A model generated the notes under the pieces. The model did no database searches and was not told where the DNA came from. It was given only the letters and a program-made list of their open reading frames with translations. The translations under genes were made by a program, and so were the position numbers. From contig JAGEMR010000097.1 in assembly GCA_021030915.1 (NCBI GenBank), positions 51,067 through 115,066 of the forward strand: a stretch of 64,000 bases of DNA. Direction: 5' to 3'. The first letter of the stretch is position 1, and each line of letters starts with the position of its first letter. This DNA comes from Astrothelium macrocarpum (taxonomy: Eukaryota > Ascomycota > Dothideomycetes > Trypetheliales > Trypetheliaceae). Shown here in pieces: positions 55,796 through 64,000 of the stretch.

Positions 55796-55904
55796 TAATA
55801 GTCCCGCGCGCTTACCATTCATCCATTACATAAGGTCACGTGTAGAGATTTCCTGCCGGGCTTTTTATGACTTTTCCATACGACGGATCATAGCGACAAA
55901 CAGC

Positions 55905-57749
55905 ATGGACGAGGCAAACAAGGCAATCTCTCAGCACAGCCTGTCATTGCATATGTTTCCAAATCACCCTGACCGTCGACGTGACGTGAGTCCTGCGCAA
56001 TTCGTCGGTGCTACTGGACAAACCTTGGTGGATTCTGATCTGTACTGGGTGCCCTTTAATCCAATTCTTCAGCATAATCGTCCCACCGCACTCGAGGCAA
56101 TCAATTCACCGCTGCAAATCGACACAGCGGTTCAAGCTGCATCAGTCTACTTTGGTAGTCCATGTAATATACAGACGCGACCCGTAGTGGCTACTAGCGG
56201 TATCGTCGGACATAACCTACAGAATGTCTCAATTGTCGAGAATATCGATAGCCCCGAACCATTCTTGGATCCGTATGCTCTAGGAACTGTATTACAGCCA
56301 GAAGTTCCTGTGTTTGATAATCTCCCCTATCCCAACGTCAGCGAGATCCTGCCTCTTGAAGCGGAATCAGGCGACGAAATCACTTCTGAGACTTCCTTCA
56401 AACTCAATATTGCTGTCCGAGGACACAAGTCTGTCCACTCCAATTTCAAAGCTCCCTTGAAGCCGGATCCAACTCTACCAATCAACCAAGCCGTTCACAC
56501 TCGTTGCATCAAGTGTTGGGGCATCCGACAAAATGTGGGTGTATAGATATGATGATAAAAACAAAGAATGACCTTATCATAGTGTTCAAAACCCGCTTCT
56601 GTCGATGAATACTCTCGATGTGCTCGATGCGTACGGCTCGACATTCCAGCAGAAATATGCACATCAGAACGCATAACAAGCTTTAAACCATTCGAAAAAT
56701 GTGGTTAGACCTTTTTGGGGGGCTCTCTCCAAGATGCTGATCAGAATGCAGGGAGCAACGCAGCGTATGAAGATCTCTTCACAAACGTAGAGCCAGCTCA
56801 ACCCGAACAAGAGATACAAGTGCTTCTATGCCACTATCCTAATGGTCCCATGCTAGAGGTTGCTTGTCGCACCTTTTTGACCGACCAACACTTCCAATTC
56901 CACGTTCTGAAGAAGAATTCTCTTGGGTGGCATTCAATCAAGACTACACCGTACTGCTTGGTGCATGCCATCGATATTTCACAATACGTGAAGCAATGCC
57001 TTTCATTTGCCATCAAGGAAGTATGCCAGAGCCGATCTCCTGTTGCTCCTATGTTTCGACTTGCGGCTTCATATTCTCAGGTACGTACCGTTGGGCAAGT
57101 TTACATCCTCAGAGTTGAAACATTCAGGATCCAATTGTGCGAGACTGCCTCGAGTTATTCACAACACTTCGTCTGATGCGAATTGGATGGCAATTTGCTG
57201 GTGAGGAAACCTTAGGAATGGCTTCCGTTGATGATCAGTCATCAGCATGGTATGGTTCCATACCGGTACCTCGGATGATATCAAACCAGTTAAATCATCT
57301 GCTCGAGTTCAAAATGATCGAATTGGATTCGATGATCTTAGTAAGACTTCATGAGTTGTTATACAAGAGACGGAAATATACCTCCTGGGTGGTGAGTACC
57401 TTAGCCATGTTCCTCCTCTTGCATGTGAGAGAGCTCGACGGAGGAAGGAATATATATTGGAAACGGTACAAAGACTTGGTATGATTCGATTTAAGCCTTT
57501 GATTTGAAAAGAAAAGGTACTGAACCTCTTAAGGGTGGATTTTGGATACATCCATCCCGGCCAGCGTCTCTTCTTGATGAAGCGGTTTTTTCGTGCAATT
57601 CCTTACTTTGGCATTACCACTATTCCGCAACACGAAAACCTCTCAGTCTCAATTGGGATGCAGTTGCATCGAAGAACACAGTGGATAACGATCCCAAACA
57701 GATACGATCCATGCTATGGATTCAGAAGTATGCACGCCGGCTAGGTTAG
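55905..57749 (+). CDS. Zn2Cys6-type transcription factor-like protein
   Basis: Exons seen: 55905-56534; 56583-~56703; ~56734-57078; 57128 to ~57478; ~57520-57749. The intron 56535-56582 (GTGGGT...CATAG) creates C-x2-C-x6-C-x11-C-x2-C-x9-C (CIKCWGIRQNC ... CARC ... C), close to a Zn2Cys6 cluster, followed by ERITSFKPFEKC. Intron 57079-57127 (GTACGT...TTCAG) joins AASYSQ to DPIVRDCL. The next gap (56704-56733) would be only 30 nt, so that junction may differ. The C-terminal blocks ELDGGRNIYWKRYKD and FWIHPSRPASLLDEAVFSCN are typical of a fungal C6-protein family. Probably nuclear DNA-binding; the cluster is internal rather than N-terminal. Confidence 0.65.
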
Positions 57750-58012
57750 TCACTCAGTCCTATATCTTCTGATTAGACACTTAGTTTTACACAGAAGAAA
57801 AGCGTTTGATCGGCCGTAAAGCGGCGGATGTATACAAAGATGGCAACCCAAGCAGTATCACGCTTACAATAAGCTCCTTGGTCTTTGCAAATATGGAGGA
57901 ACTCAAAGTCTCAGAATTCGGCTGAATTCATAAACTAAAGGCTGTATAGCAAACACGACGCAGGTTTCCTACTGGATTTTCTTTCAACTAGAGTGTTGTT
58001 AATAACTTTGGT
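57750..58012. other. Spacer between convergent genes
   Basis: No gene seen; a short in-frame remnant (AADVYKDGNPSSITLTIS) suggests a possible last exon of the preceding gene. Confidence 0.3.
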
Positions 58013-58879
58013 TCATAAACCCTCATGAGGCTCTTTATCATAGTACTGATCCTGCATCTTTCTTGTTTGTGACGACACAGAGGTGTCCTCGATATTGATT
58101 CTATGAGTCTGCCAGAACGCCTTACGCTCGTCAAGGATATTTTCCGCCCAAGCTTGCATTTCTGGCAGATCGATCTTTGTGCTAACGCGAGCAAACTCGC
58201 TCAAGTCAATAAAACTTTTGCCACGTCTTTCATACTCCATCATCTGAAGTAGCAATTCCAACTTATCGATATCTTGAACAACTTTGCTTTCCAATGTTAT
58301 GCCATCCTCATGTTCCTGCCAAATAGAAAGGATCTCTTCTCCAACACTATCACTACACAGCAGCGAGTCCTTGATGTACTCCATAGTCAAACGCTCCCTT
58401 CGATGTTTTTCTTGTCGAGGCACTTCATCTGCAGGCGTAATATCGCCAACCAGCGATTCCCCAAGGTCATGGATTAGGGACATCTTGATGCATTTATCAC
58501 GATTGAGGCGTTGCGCAAGAGACGAAGGAACGGAAAGTGTCATCATAGCCATTCGATATGAATGATCAGCAATCGATTCGCCCCTAGGACAGGCATTAGT
58601 GTCTTAAGCTGTTGAAGCTGGTTGTGCTCACTGTTTGATGCCGAATCTTGTCCATCCGGCTCGTTTAGTGGTTTTGAGGAGCTCCAACAGATGAAAATAT
58701 AGCAAATGAGAACTCGAGTGATAGAGTGTCTTGTCCAAAAGGTTGGTAGTGAGTGCCTTTTCGACAGTCCATTGATCGGGTATTTCGCGGGACGGTAGGA
58801 TCGAGGGATCTAAAAGATGGGTCAAGTCAGAAGAGCTGCACCAACACTGCAAGCAATCACGAACCTGTCCGGACGCCAT
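58013..58879 (-). CDS. HD-domain nucleotidase-like protein (HDDC2/YfbR type), 272 aa
   Basis: Two exons, 58879-58632 and 58583-58013; the 48-nt intron (GTGAGC...CCTAG) joins RFGIKQ to GESIADHSYRMA. Metal ligands of an HD phosphohydrolase are visible: His in ESIADHSYRMAMM, HD in SLIHDLGESLVGDITP, and Asp in VVQDIDKLELLLQMMEY. The family dephosphorylates deoxynucleoside monophosphates. The LLELLKTTKRAGWTRFGI start of the domain is present. ATG 58879 is a guess; a Met further up is possible. It is divergent from the next gene, which has a related domain. Confidence 0.8.
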
Positions 58880-59116
58880 CGCCGAATATCGTGGAGCTGG
58901 CGTTGCTGGCCATTGCATTCGTTGATATGATCCTTGGCAGTGGGGGAAAAAGCTGTGTTATTTCCAAGTTCGAATGACGGTAGGTTGGCACAGCATTGGT
59001 AAAACCCCGCCCATGTTCGCACGTGACTTGAAACGACCATCCTGAAAAATTCCGAGTCGGATACTTTTCATTCCTGCCATTCTTTACATTTGGTTGCCAG
59101 TTCTGACGATATCACC

Positions 59117-60618
59117 ATGGAAGGCACTTCACTTCAACTAGATCAATGTCCATTACCTTTCCTACATCAAGTACAAAGACTCAAGCATCTGCCTCGAACC
59201 GGATGGTTAAGGACGGTGAAAAACCCAGAGAGCGTTGCCAGCCACAGTTTCCGATTAGCTCTTCTGGCAGGCTTTGCACCGGTCAGAGTAACAATCCAAA
59301 GTCTTCTATAGATTGCTGATCGCTGCTCAGGCTCCCCTGAATCCAGATCAATGCATGCTCATAGGTCTATGCCATGATTTAGCGGAATCTGTAGTAGGAG
59401 ATATTCCCACGTATGCGAGTATGCCTAGAGGTGAGATTGGATTCTAGTTTCCAGCCGATCCAGCAATTAATCAAATACAGAGGAGAAGCGTAAGAGAGAA
59501 GAACTTGCCTTCCGGTATATTGCCGACTTGGTGAAACCATGCAGTGCCACATACGCCAAACGTATCGAAGATGCATGGTTTGACTATGAATACGGCAGAA
59601 CCAAAGAGGGAGTGTGGATGAAGGAGATGGACAAACTCGAATGCTTGACACAGGCGCACGAATACGAGCAGAAGACACGTGGAAAGGAGAATTTGGAGGA
59701 ATTCCAGAGTTATAAATCGAAAGTAAACTCAACAGTAGGAAAGTCATGGTTATGTTCGTTGGATACCGAAAGAACCGCACATTATATAAAGCGACGACGG
59801 CGTCTTCCTGTCATCTTCGTTACTGGTATGTATCACAAGACTTGACTATACTCAGTATTGATAAGATATAGGCGACCAAATGATGTACAAGCCACAATGC
59901 GCTGCTTTAGCCGAAGAACTCAACTTTCAGTATATAGCAATAGATGACTTGGTACGCGAAAAAGCTGAAGATCGGAATTATCGATATGCAGAGTTCATCA
60001 AAACTTGCTTGGATGAAAAATTTGAGTCTCCAGTAGGTCTTATCACTGGACTGGTTGAAGCAAGCATTGAAAAAGGAATAAGAGAAGGGAATAAGTGGAG
60101 TCTAGTCCACGGATTTCCCGGAAACATAGACCAGCTTATTGAGTTTGAGCAGCAGGTAAGTAGCAACGGTCTAAAAAGCTGCACTACTAACTGCTTACTC
60201 ATACCAAAAGGTGCAAGAATCAAACTATACCATTTTTCTTCAAGATGCTTCACGTAACCCACCCTTGTCAGCAAGCAATAAGTGGAGAAGTGGTCTTCAA
60301 GAGATTTTAGAAATGTACAATGATGATGCCCAACAAAGAGACATGGCGTGCAGGCATGATGCTCTCTTAAATGAGGTTGTCGACATGTTTCAGGAGGGAG
60401 TTGGCAAACGGTTAAAGGCTATTGACACATGCTCAACTTATAACGAAGATGCTGGTAAGCTTTGTCTGGCAATGCAAGAGAAGGTCAATGAGGTGCGCCG
60501 TTGTTTTGCCAAAGCTGTGTCAGAGTACCAGCAGCCGAAGGTAAGATTACAGGAAACCGAGTTTGGGACAATCAACTCATTAGTTGTAGGAAGCATCAAA
60601 CCGGTTGGACACTTTTAA
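59117..60618 (+). CDS. HD domain fused to degenerate nucleotide-kinase-like domain, 433 aa
   Basis: Five exons: 59117-59281, 59331-59430, 59481-59825, 59872-60155, 60211-60618; all introns (46-55 nt) keep frame and the total is whole codons. Residues ~15-175 are an HD phosphohydrolase domain: LKHLPRTGWLRTV, ESVASHSFRLALLAG, GLCHDLAESVVGDIP, KEMDKLECLTQAHEYE. From ~200 an adenylate-kinase-like fold follows: LPVIFVTGD, CAALAEELNFQYIAIDDLVREKA, SLVHGFPGNIDQLIEFEQQ. The P-loop position reads GDQMMYKPQ instead of GxxGxGKxT, so ATP binding is probably lost. The C-terminal ~110 residues are helical and unassigned. A nucleotide-sensing or -hydrolysing protein is plausible. Confidence 0.8.
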
Positions 60619-61228
60619 GAAGGTGAGTAAACTACCATTGTTAATGAGCTAATTGCTGATCCAGACCTAAAGATCAGTTCCGATCTAGATGAAGCTGCGT
60701 TCTTTGGTTCAATAAAAACTACACTGGAAGGATTCGTACGACATGCAAGAGGTAAATAGGGGAAAATTGTGGATGCAGAGCCGCGTTTATAGGATACGCT
60801 AGAGGATAATAAAACCGGTGTGGCCACGTCAGCACATATCTACCGTCTTGCTTAAGATTTGTATTATCCTCCTCAGGAATCTCCATATGGCACAATGGAC
60901 AAATTCTCTCTACCGATGTGTCTTCGCATTCACTGTCCGTTGAGTCCACTTCAAACTATTCATTGATGTGGTATTCACAGAACGGATGTCCTGATAGTTT
61001 AAGTATTTGCTCTTCTGTACGATAAACTTAGTGCTTACCACAAGGAAGATAGACACGATTACACTCTCGAGGGCCCGAGCTACATGGATCCGGGCTCTGC
61101 AGTGGATAAGAAAGGTTTGGAAGACGATATCTTTAGAGATTTGCTGATCCTATGGGAGGATGATAACGATCAGCCGTTGGATTTTTTCGGTGGGATTTGT
61201 GAAGTTATAGAAACTGGGATTTCGTAGT
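60619..61228 (+). pseudogene. Exon-like remnants of an unidentified gene
   Basis: Two plus-strand pieces look coding: ~60665-60752 (LKISSDLDEAAFFGSIKTT, ending at a GTAAAT donor) and ~61045-61228 (LEGPSYMDPGSAVDKKGL...WEDDNDQPLDFF, ending in TAG). A minus-strand frame with CPLCHMEIPEEDN (60719-60949) also exists, with a candidate downstream exon (CSSGPRECNRVYLPC). The two strands compete and I cannot decide. The pieces may be further exons of the preceding HD gene or a broken gene. Confidence 0.35.
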
Positions 61229-62020
61229 GTACGTAGTGTACAAATAAGCACTAGTGAAGATGTGATTCTATCTATACAGATAAACCTTATTAGTTTTGCT
61301 TTCTACTCTCTACCGCAATCTCAAAAATATTGCAGAAGTGATAACGTGTTCCGTAAGAACCACTCACTCTGAGCTGAGGCCTCCCGCTGTGTAGTATAAT
61401 TCAGTTCGAATAGATCAGGTCTGGAGCCACTGAATCTGCCAATGGCGACAAAATAGGAGGTTTACGATTCGGGAACGTCCATTTCCACGAACCTGTTATT
61501 GATTATTACGGTTACAGAATTTGAATAACAAACCGGAAAGATATCCTTATATATACTTTAGAGCTTCTTGTCGAATTAAATGGGAATGTTGGTTAAACAC
61601 ATCTATAGCCCCGAGGTCGTAAACCTCGAGATCCTTGGCCATTTGACGTGAAGAGATATATAAATGTTACACTCAGTTCTCTCATTATCTTAACTTTCTC
61701 ATTTCCACATAGATCGGCACCTCTTTCTTTGACAAGTTCGCGCTGGTAAACATGGGCGCTGCAGAGTGGATGTTAATAATCGACTTGGCAATGTTAAGAA
61801 TACGAAAGCCTGAGATAATAGTCAAAGATATTGAATAAGGCCTGCCAAGTGGTCCTAATGAGAAGATATATCGCTCGAGAAGTTGGACGTAGGATCGGTA
61901 TCGCGAGAGTTTACCGTAACAAAAGCTGCAGAATCTAGCATACTTGAACATATTCAAAGAATATACAAATTATGAAATAGTATAGGACAATGTAGCTTCA
62001 ATATATAATAGATACATACT
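61229..62020. other. Intergenic, nothing recognised
   Basis: About 790 nt, AT-rich. A 90-codon minus frame (61685-61957) has no domain. Confidence 0.4.
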
Positions 62021-62866
62021 TTACTCTGTAATCTCGTTGTTAATGGCTGTTACAAAAGCCTCGCCTTCGTCTATTTCGTATGTCTCCCAATCAGCATCAT
62101 ATATTGCTACTTCTTCCAACTCGATCTCTATCATGTCCGAGCCATCATTCTGAAGGAAGCGTGGTCTATCATATCGCTTCCACCTTGTGTCTTTTGCTAG
62201 TTTCATTTTCTCCATATCCTTGCTCGAAAACCATCCATGATGTATTTTGCGGTATTGTACAGCACAAATTTGCACACCTTCAGCGATGAACTCTCTTTGT
62301 TCGTCTTCCACATGCTCACTTAAGGCTTTTATGCTAGGATCAGAAATATTACTAATAGGCACCACAATGCCTGAAGCTGCAAGTGCAGCTGAGACAGGAA
62401 AGGCAAGTCTTCCATTTGAATGACCATATCTTTCTGACCGTTCTATAATGCGGGCGTTACTCAAGGTATAGTAGCCAGTAACCATATACATTTCTTCTCC
62501 TTCATCAATCGTTCTCTCTACCCATTTTCTGGTCTTTTCAGTTTGTATGGCATCTCTGAACCACTCTCCGGCATTGCTGAGGTAGTAGACCTTGACCTGA
62601 TCTGAAGTTATTCGGATCGATGTTCCGGCACGTTTCGAGAAGGATGACGACAGGATGCGAACGAGTTCTGACGCAAAGTTACGTTGATCGTTAGAGGAAC
62701 GGATGCCGTCGTACTGGCTTTGGAGCGTTTCCGCTGTGTAAGGAGTGGGATCTGTGGCAGGAATATGAAAGTCTTGTTGAGGTTCGTCGATATTGATGAC
62801 AAAACGGCCTAGACTGACCGCAGCCTGAGGAAGCAAAAATTGGGCAAGAAGGACACTCGGGGGCAT
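62021..62866 (-). CDS. 281-aa protein, possible gasdermin-like pore-forming family (tentative)
   Basis: Single frame from ATG 62866. It starts MPPSVLLAQFLLPQAAVSLG, then RFVINIDEPQQDFHIP, a helical NFASELVRILSSSFSKRAG, VKVYYLSNAGEWFRDAI, an IDEGEEMYMVTGYYTLSNAR strand pair, and PVSAALAASGIVV, with an acidic tail. Length, hydrophobic N-terminus and beta-rich core resemble, from memory only, small fungal gasdermin-like cell-death proteins; I cannot confirm this from motifs. Context supports it weakly: the divergent neighbour is a 42-residue-repeat TPR protein of the type that often ends in a CHAT protease, and fungal gasdermin genes are commonly paired with protease genes. Otherwise a conserved protein of unknown function. 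Confidence 0.45.
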   Translation of the reverse strand: MPPSVLLAQFLLPQAAVSLGRFVINIDEPQQDFHIPATDPTPYTAETLQSQYDGIRSSNDQRNFASELVRILSSSFSKRAGTSIRITSDQVKVYYLSNAGEWFRDAIQTEKTRKWVERTIDEGEEMYMVTGYYTLSNARIIERSERYGHSNGRLAFPVSAALAASGIVVPISNISDPSIKALSEHVEDEQREFIAEGVQICAVQYRKIHHGWFSSKDMEKMKLAKDTRWKRYDRPRFLQNDGSDMIEIELEEVAIYDADWETYEIDEGEAFVTAINNEITE

Positions 62867-63275
62867 TGTTCTGAGAGATGACTGCAGTCATACTGAGAAT
62901 TTCGGATGGCATTGCAATAGGGTTTTATACTTTTTCGACACAATTGAAACAAGAGGCAAAAGCAACGCATTCGTCAGAGGCAGTGCTAAGCCATCAGAGG
63001 CAGTGCTAAGCCATAGCCACAGTGATCCCATGCTGTGGCAATCTTCAAAACTGTGCTGCCTATGAGGTGTGTACATTTCGTAGGCTGTAATGAGGCTAGT
63101 AGCTGCAAGCATACATATACGCGACGGTGAGGTGTAACGAGGCTGTACTCAGCCACAACTGCAATTTGCTGCCTGCATCGTTTGTTCAGCTGAAGTGCTG
63201 TTCCACAGACGAGGCTAACCAGCGTGAATTAATATTTTCCATACCTTACAAATAAGTCATGCTGATGACAGAATC
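62867..63275. promoter_or_regulatory. Divergent promoter region
   Basis: 409 nt between divergent starts at 62866 (minus) and 63276 (plus). It includes the 20-bp duplication; no TATA box is obvious. Confidence 0.4.
62975..63014. repeat. Tandem 20-bp duplication
   Basis: CAGAGGCAGTGCTAAGCCAT occurs twice head to tail in the divergent promoter region between the 281-aa gene and the TPR gene. Confidence 0.95.
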
Positions 63276-64000
63276 ATGGAAAGTGACTTCGACTTTAACG
63301 AGTATCTTATTCAAAACTTTGATACTGCTATGGACATCTTTGCTGATGATGATGAGAGTACTATTGTAGAATTGACCTTATACTACGCTATGCTAAAAAT
63401 GCAGCGATATGAAAGATGGGGTAACACTCAAGATCTGGAAGAGGCACTCAAGAGGGCGAGATGGGCTATCGATAATACAGCGCAAAACGACGATGAATTT
63501 GCGTTAAAACTGAATGAATTTGGCGTGATGCTTGGGTATCGATACAAATGCACGGGAAAGATGGATGATCTTGAAGAAGCTATCCAAGTGTCACGTCAAG
63601 CTGTCAAGATCACACCTGATGATCATCCAGATCTCGCAGGCAGGCTAAGCAACCTAGGAAGCTCTCTCGGAAGCCGATATAATCGTATAGGAAAGATAGA
63701 TGATCTTGAAGAAGCTATCCGAGTGTCATATCGAGCTGTCAAAATCACACCTGATGATCATCCAGATCTTATAGGCAGATTAAGCAATCTAGGAATTAAA
63801 TTTGGAAACCGATATGATCGTACAGGAAAGATAGATGATCTTGAAGAAGCTATCCGAATCTCACGTCAAGTTGTCAAGATTACACCTAATGATCACTCAG
63901 GTCTTGCAGGCAGGCTAAATAACTTGGGAAGCTTTCTTGGAAGCCGATATGATCATACAGGAAAGATGAATGATATTGAAGAAGCTATCCAAGTGTCACG
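63276..64000 (+). CDS. TPR-repeat protein, C-terminus beyond window (CHAT-type family likely)
   Basis: Open from ATG 63276 to the window end without a stop. After a ~35-residue acidic N-terminus (MESDFDFNEYLIQNFDTAMD) come 42-residue repeats of the type GRLSNLGSSLGSRY...GKxDDLEEAIxVSRxAVKITP. This is the repeat family of fungal TPR proteins that commonly end in a caspase-like CHAT domain; the domain itself would lie beyond the window. Repeats are highly similar at DNA level. Likely a sensor, possibly protease, working with the divergent 281-aa gene. Confidence 0.75.
   Translation, partial: MESDFDFNEYLIQNFDTAMDIFADDDESTIVELTLYYAMLKMQRYERWGNTQDLEEALKRARWAIDNTAQNDDEFALKLNEFGVMLGYRYKCTGKMDDLEEAIQVSRQAVKITPDDHPDLAGRLSNLGSSLGSRYNRIGKIDDLEEAIRVSYRAVKITPDDHPDLIGRLSNLGIKFGNRYDRTGKIDDLEEAIRISRQVVKITPNDHSGLAGRLNNLGSFLGSRYDHTGKMNDIEEAIQVS

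Noticed and set aside
1..64000. tRNA, rRNA, CRISPR or bacterial-type operon features
   Set aside because: None seen. B-box-like sequences at 55.5-55.8 kb lack a tRNA fold; repeats are eukaryotic-type arrays or TIRs.

Overview
The window comes from a filamentous ascomycete (Pezizomycotina). Genes are split by short introns (about 41-66 nt) with GTRNGT donors, CTNAC-like branch sites and CAG/TAG acceptors, and many products belong to fungal-only families (HET, NACHT-WD40, NB-ARC-TPR, DUF3435, DUF3723, Zn2Cys6, Fot/pogo transposase). It is an accessory, mobile-element-rich segment rather than core genome: about 30 supportable genes, no recognisable core housekeeping cluster, several transposon-type features, and many genes I cannot name.

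Layout. 0-1.4 kb: C-terminal part of a DUF3435 protein, the family that contains the tyrosine recombinases ('captains') of giant Starship elements, reading into the window. 1.7-5.6 kb: small genes, two of them with signal peptides. 5.85-10.96 kb: a HET-NB-ARC-TPR receptor inside a pair of ~0.52-kb inverted repeats. 11.3-12.7 kb: an intact-looking Tc1-type transposon. 12.9-15.0 kb: an unknown gene with an array of palindromes. 15.6-15.9 kb: ABC-transporter debris. 16.2-22.5 kb: a nucleoside-phosphorylase-domain gene next to a NACHT-WD40 receptor, with diverged relatives of the same inverted repeats at its edges. 22.6-34.5 kb: chromodomain protein, ferric reductase, MADS-like protein, DUF3723 coiled-coil protein and a RING-patatin lipase. 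34.7-41.9 kb: a second inverted-repeat unit holding a patatin-NB-ARC-TPR receptor and a Fot/pogo transposase. 42.4-57.8 kb: small genes including a C-lobe-only pseudokinase, a BTB protein, an SGNH hydrolase, unknowns and a Zn2Cys6 protein. 58-60.6 kb: two divergent HD-domain genes, one fused to a nucleotide-kinase-like domain. 62-64 kb: an unknown 281-aa protein divergent from a TPR protein that runs off the window.

How it fits together. DUF3435, DUF3723, ferric reductase, patatin-like lipase and NLR genes are the classes described as recurrent Starship content, and all occur here, so the window is best read as the interior of a Starship-like element or a relic of one. Three NLR loci carry related TA-flanked inverted termini, which suggests that receptor genes travel as smaller cassettes inside the larger element. 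The phosphorylase protein ends with, and the neighbouring NACHT-WD40 receptor starts with, a shared short motif (V-S-G-x-N-V-V-x-G), the arrangement expected of a receptor that signals to a separate effector by amyloid templating. Receptor repeats (TPR, WD40) are near-identical 42-residue units, as in allorecognition and incompatibility receptors.

Limits: gene models were made by eye. Junctions that keep frame with good splice signals are given as seen; those I could not close are stated as unresolved.
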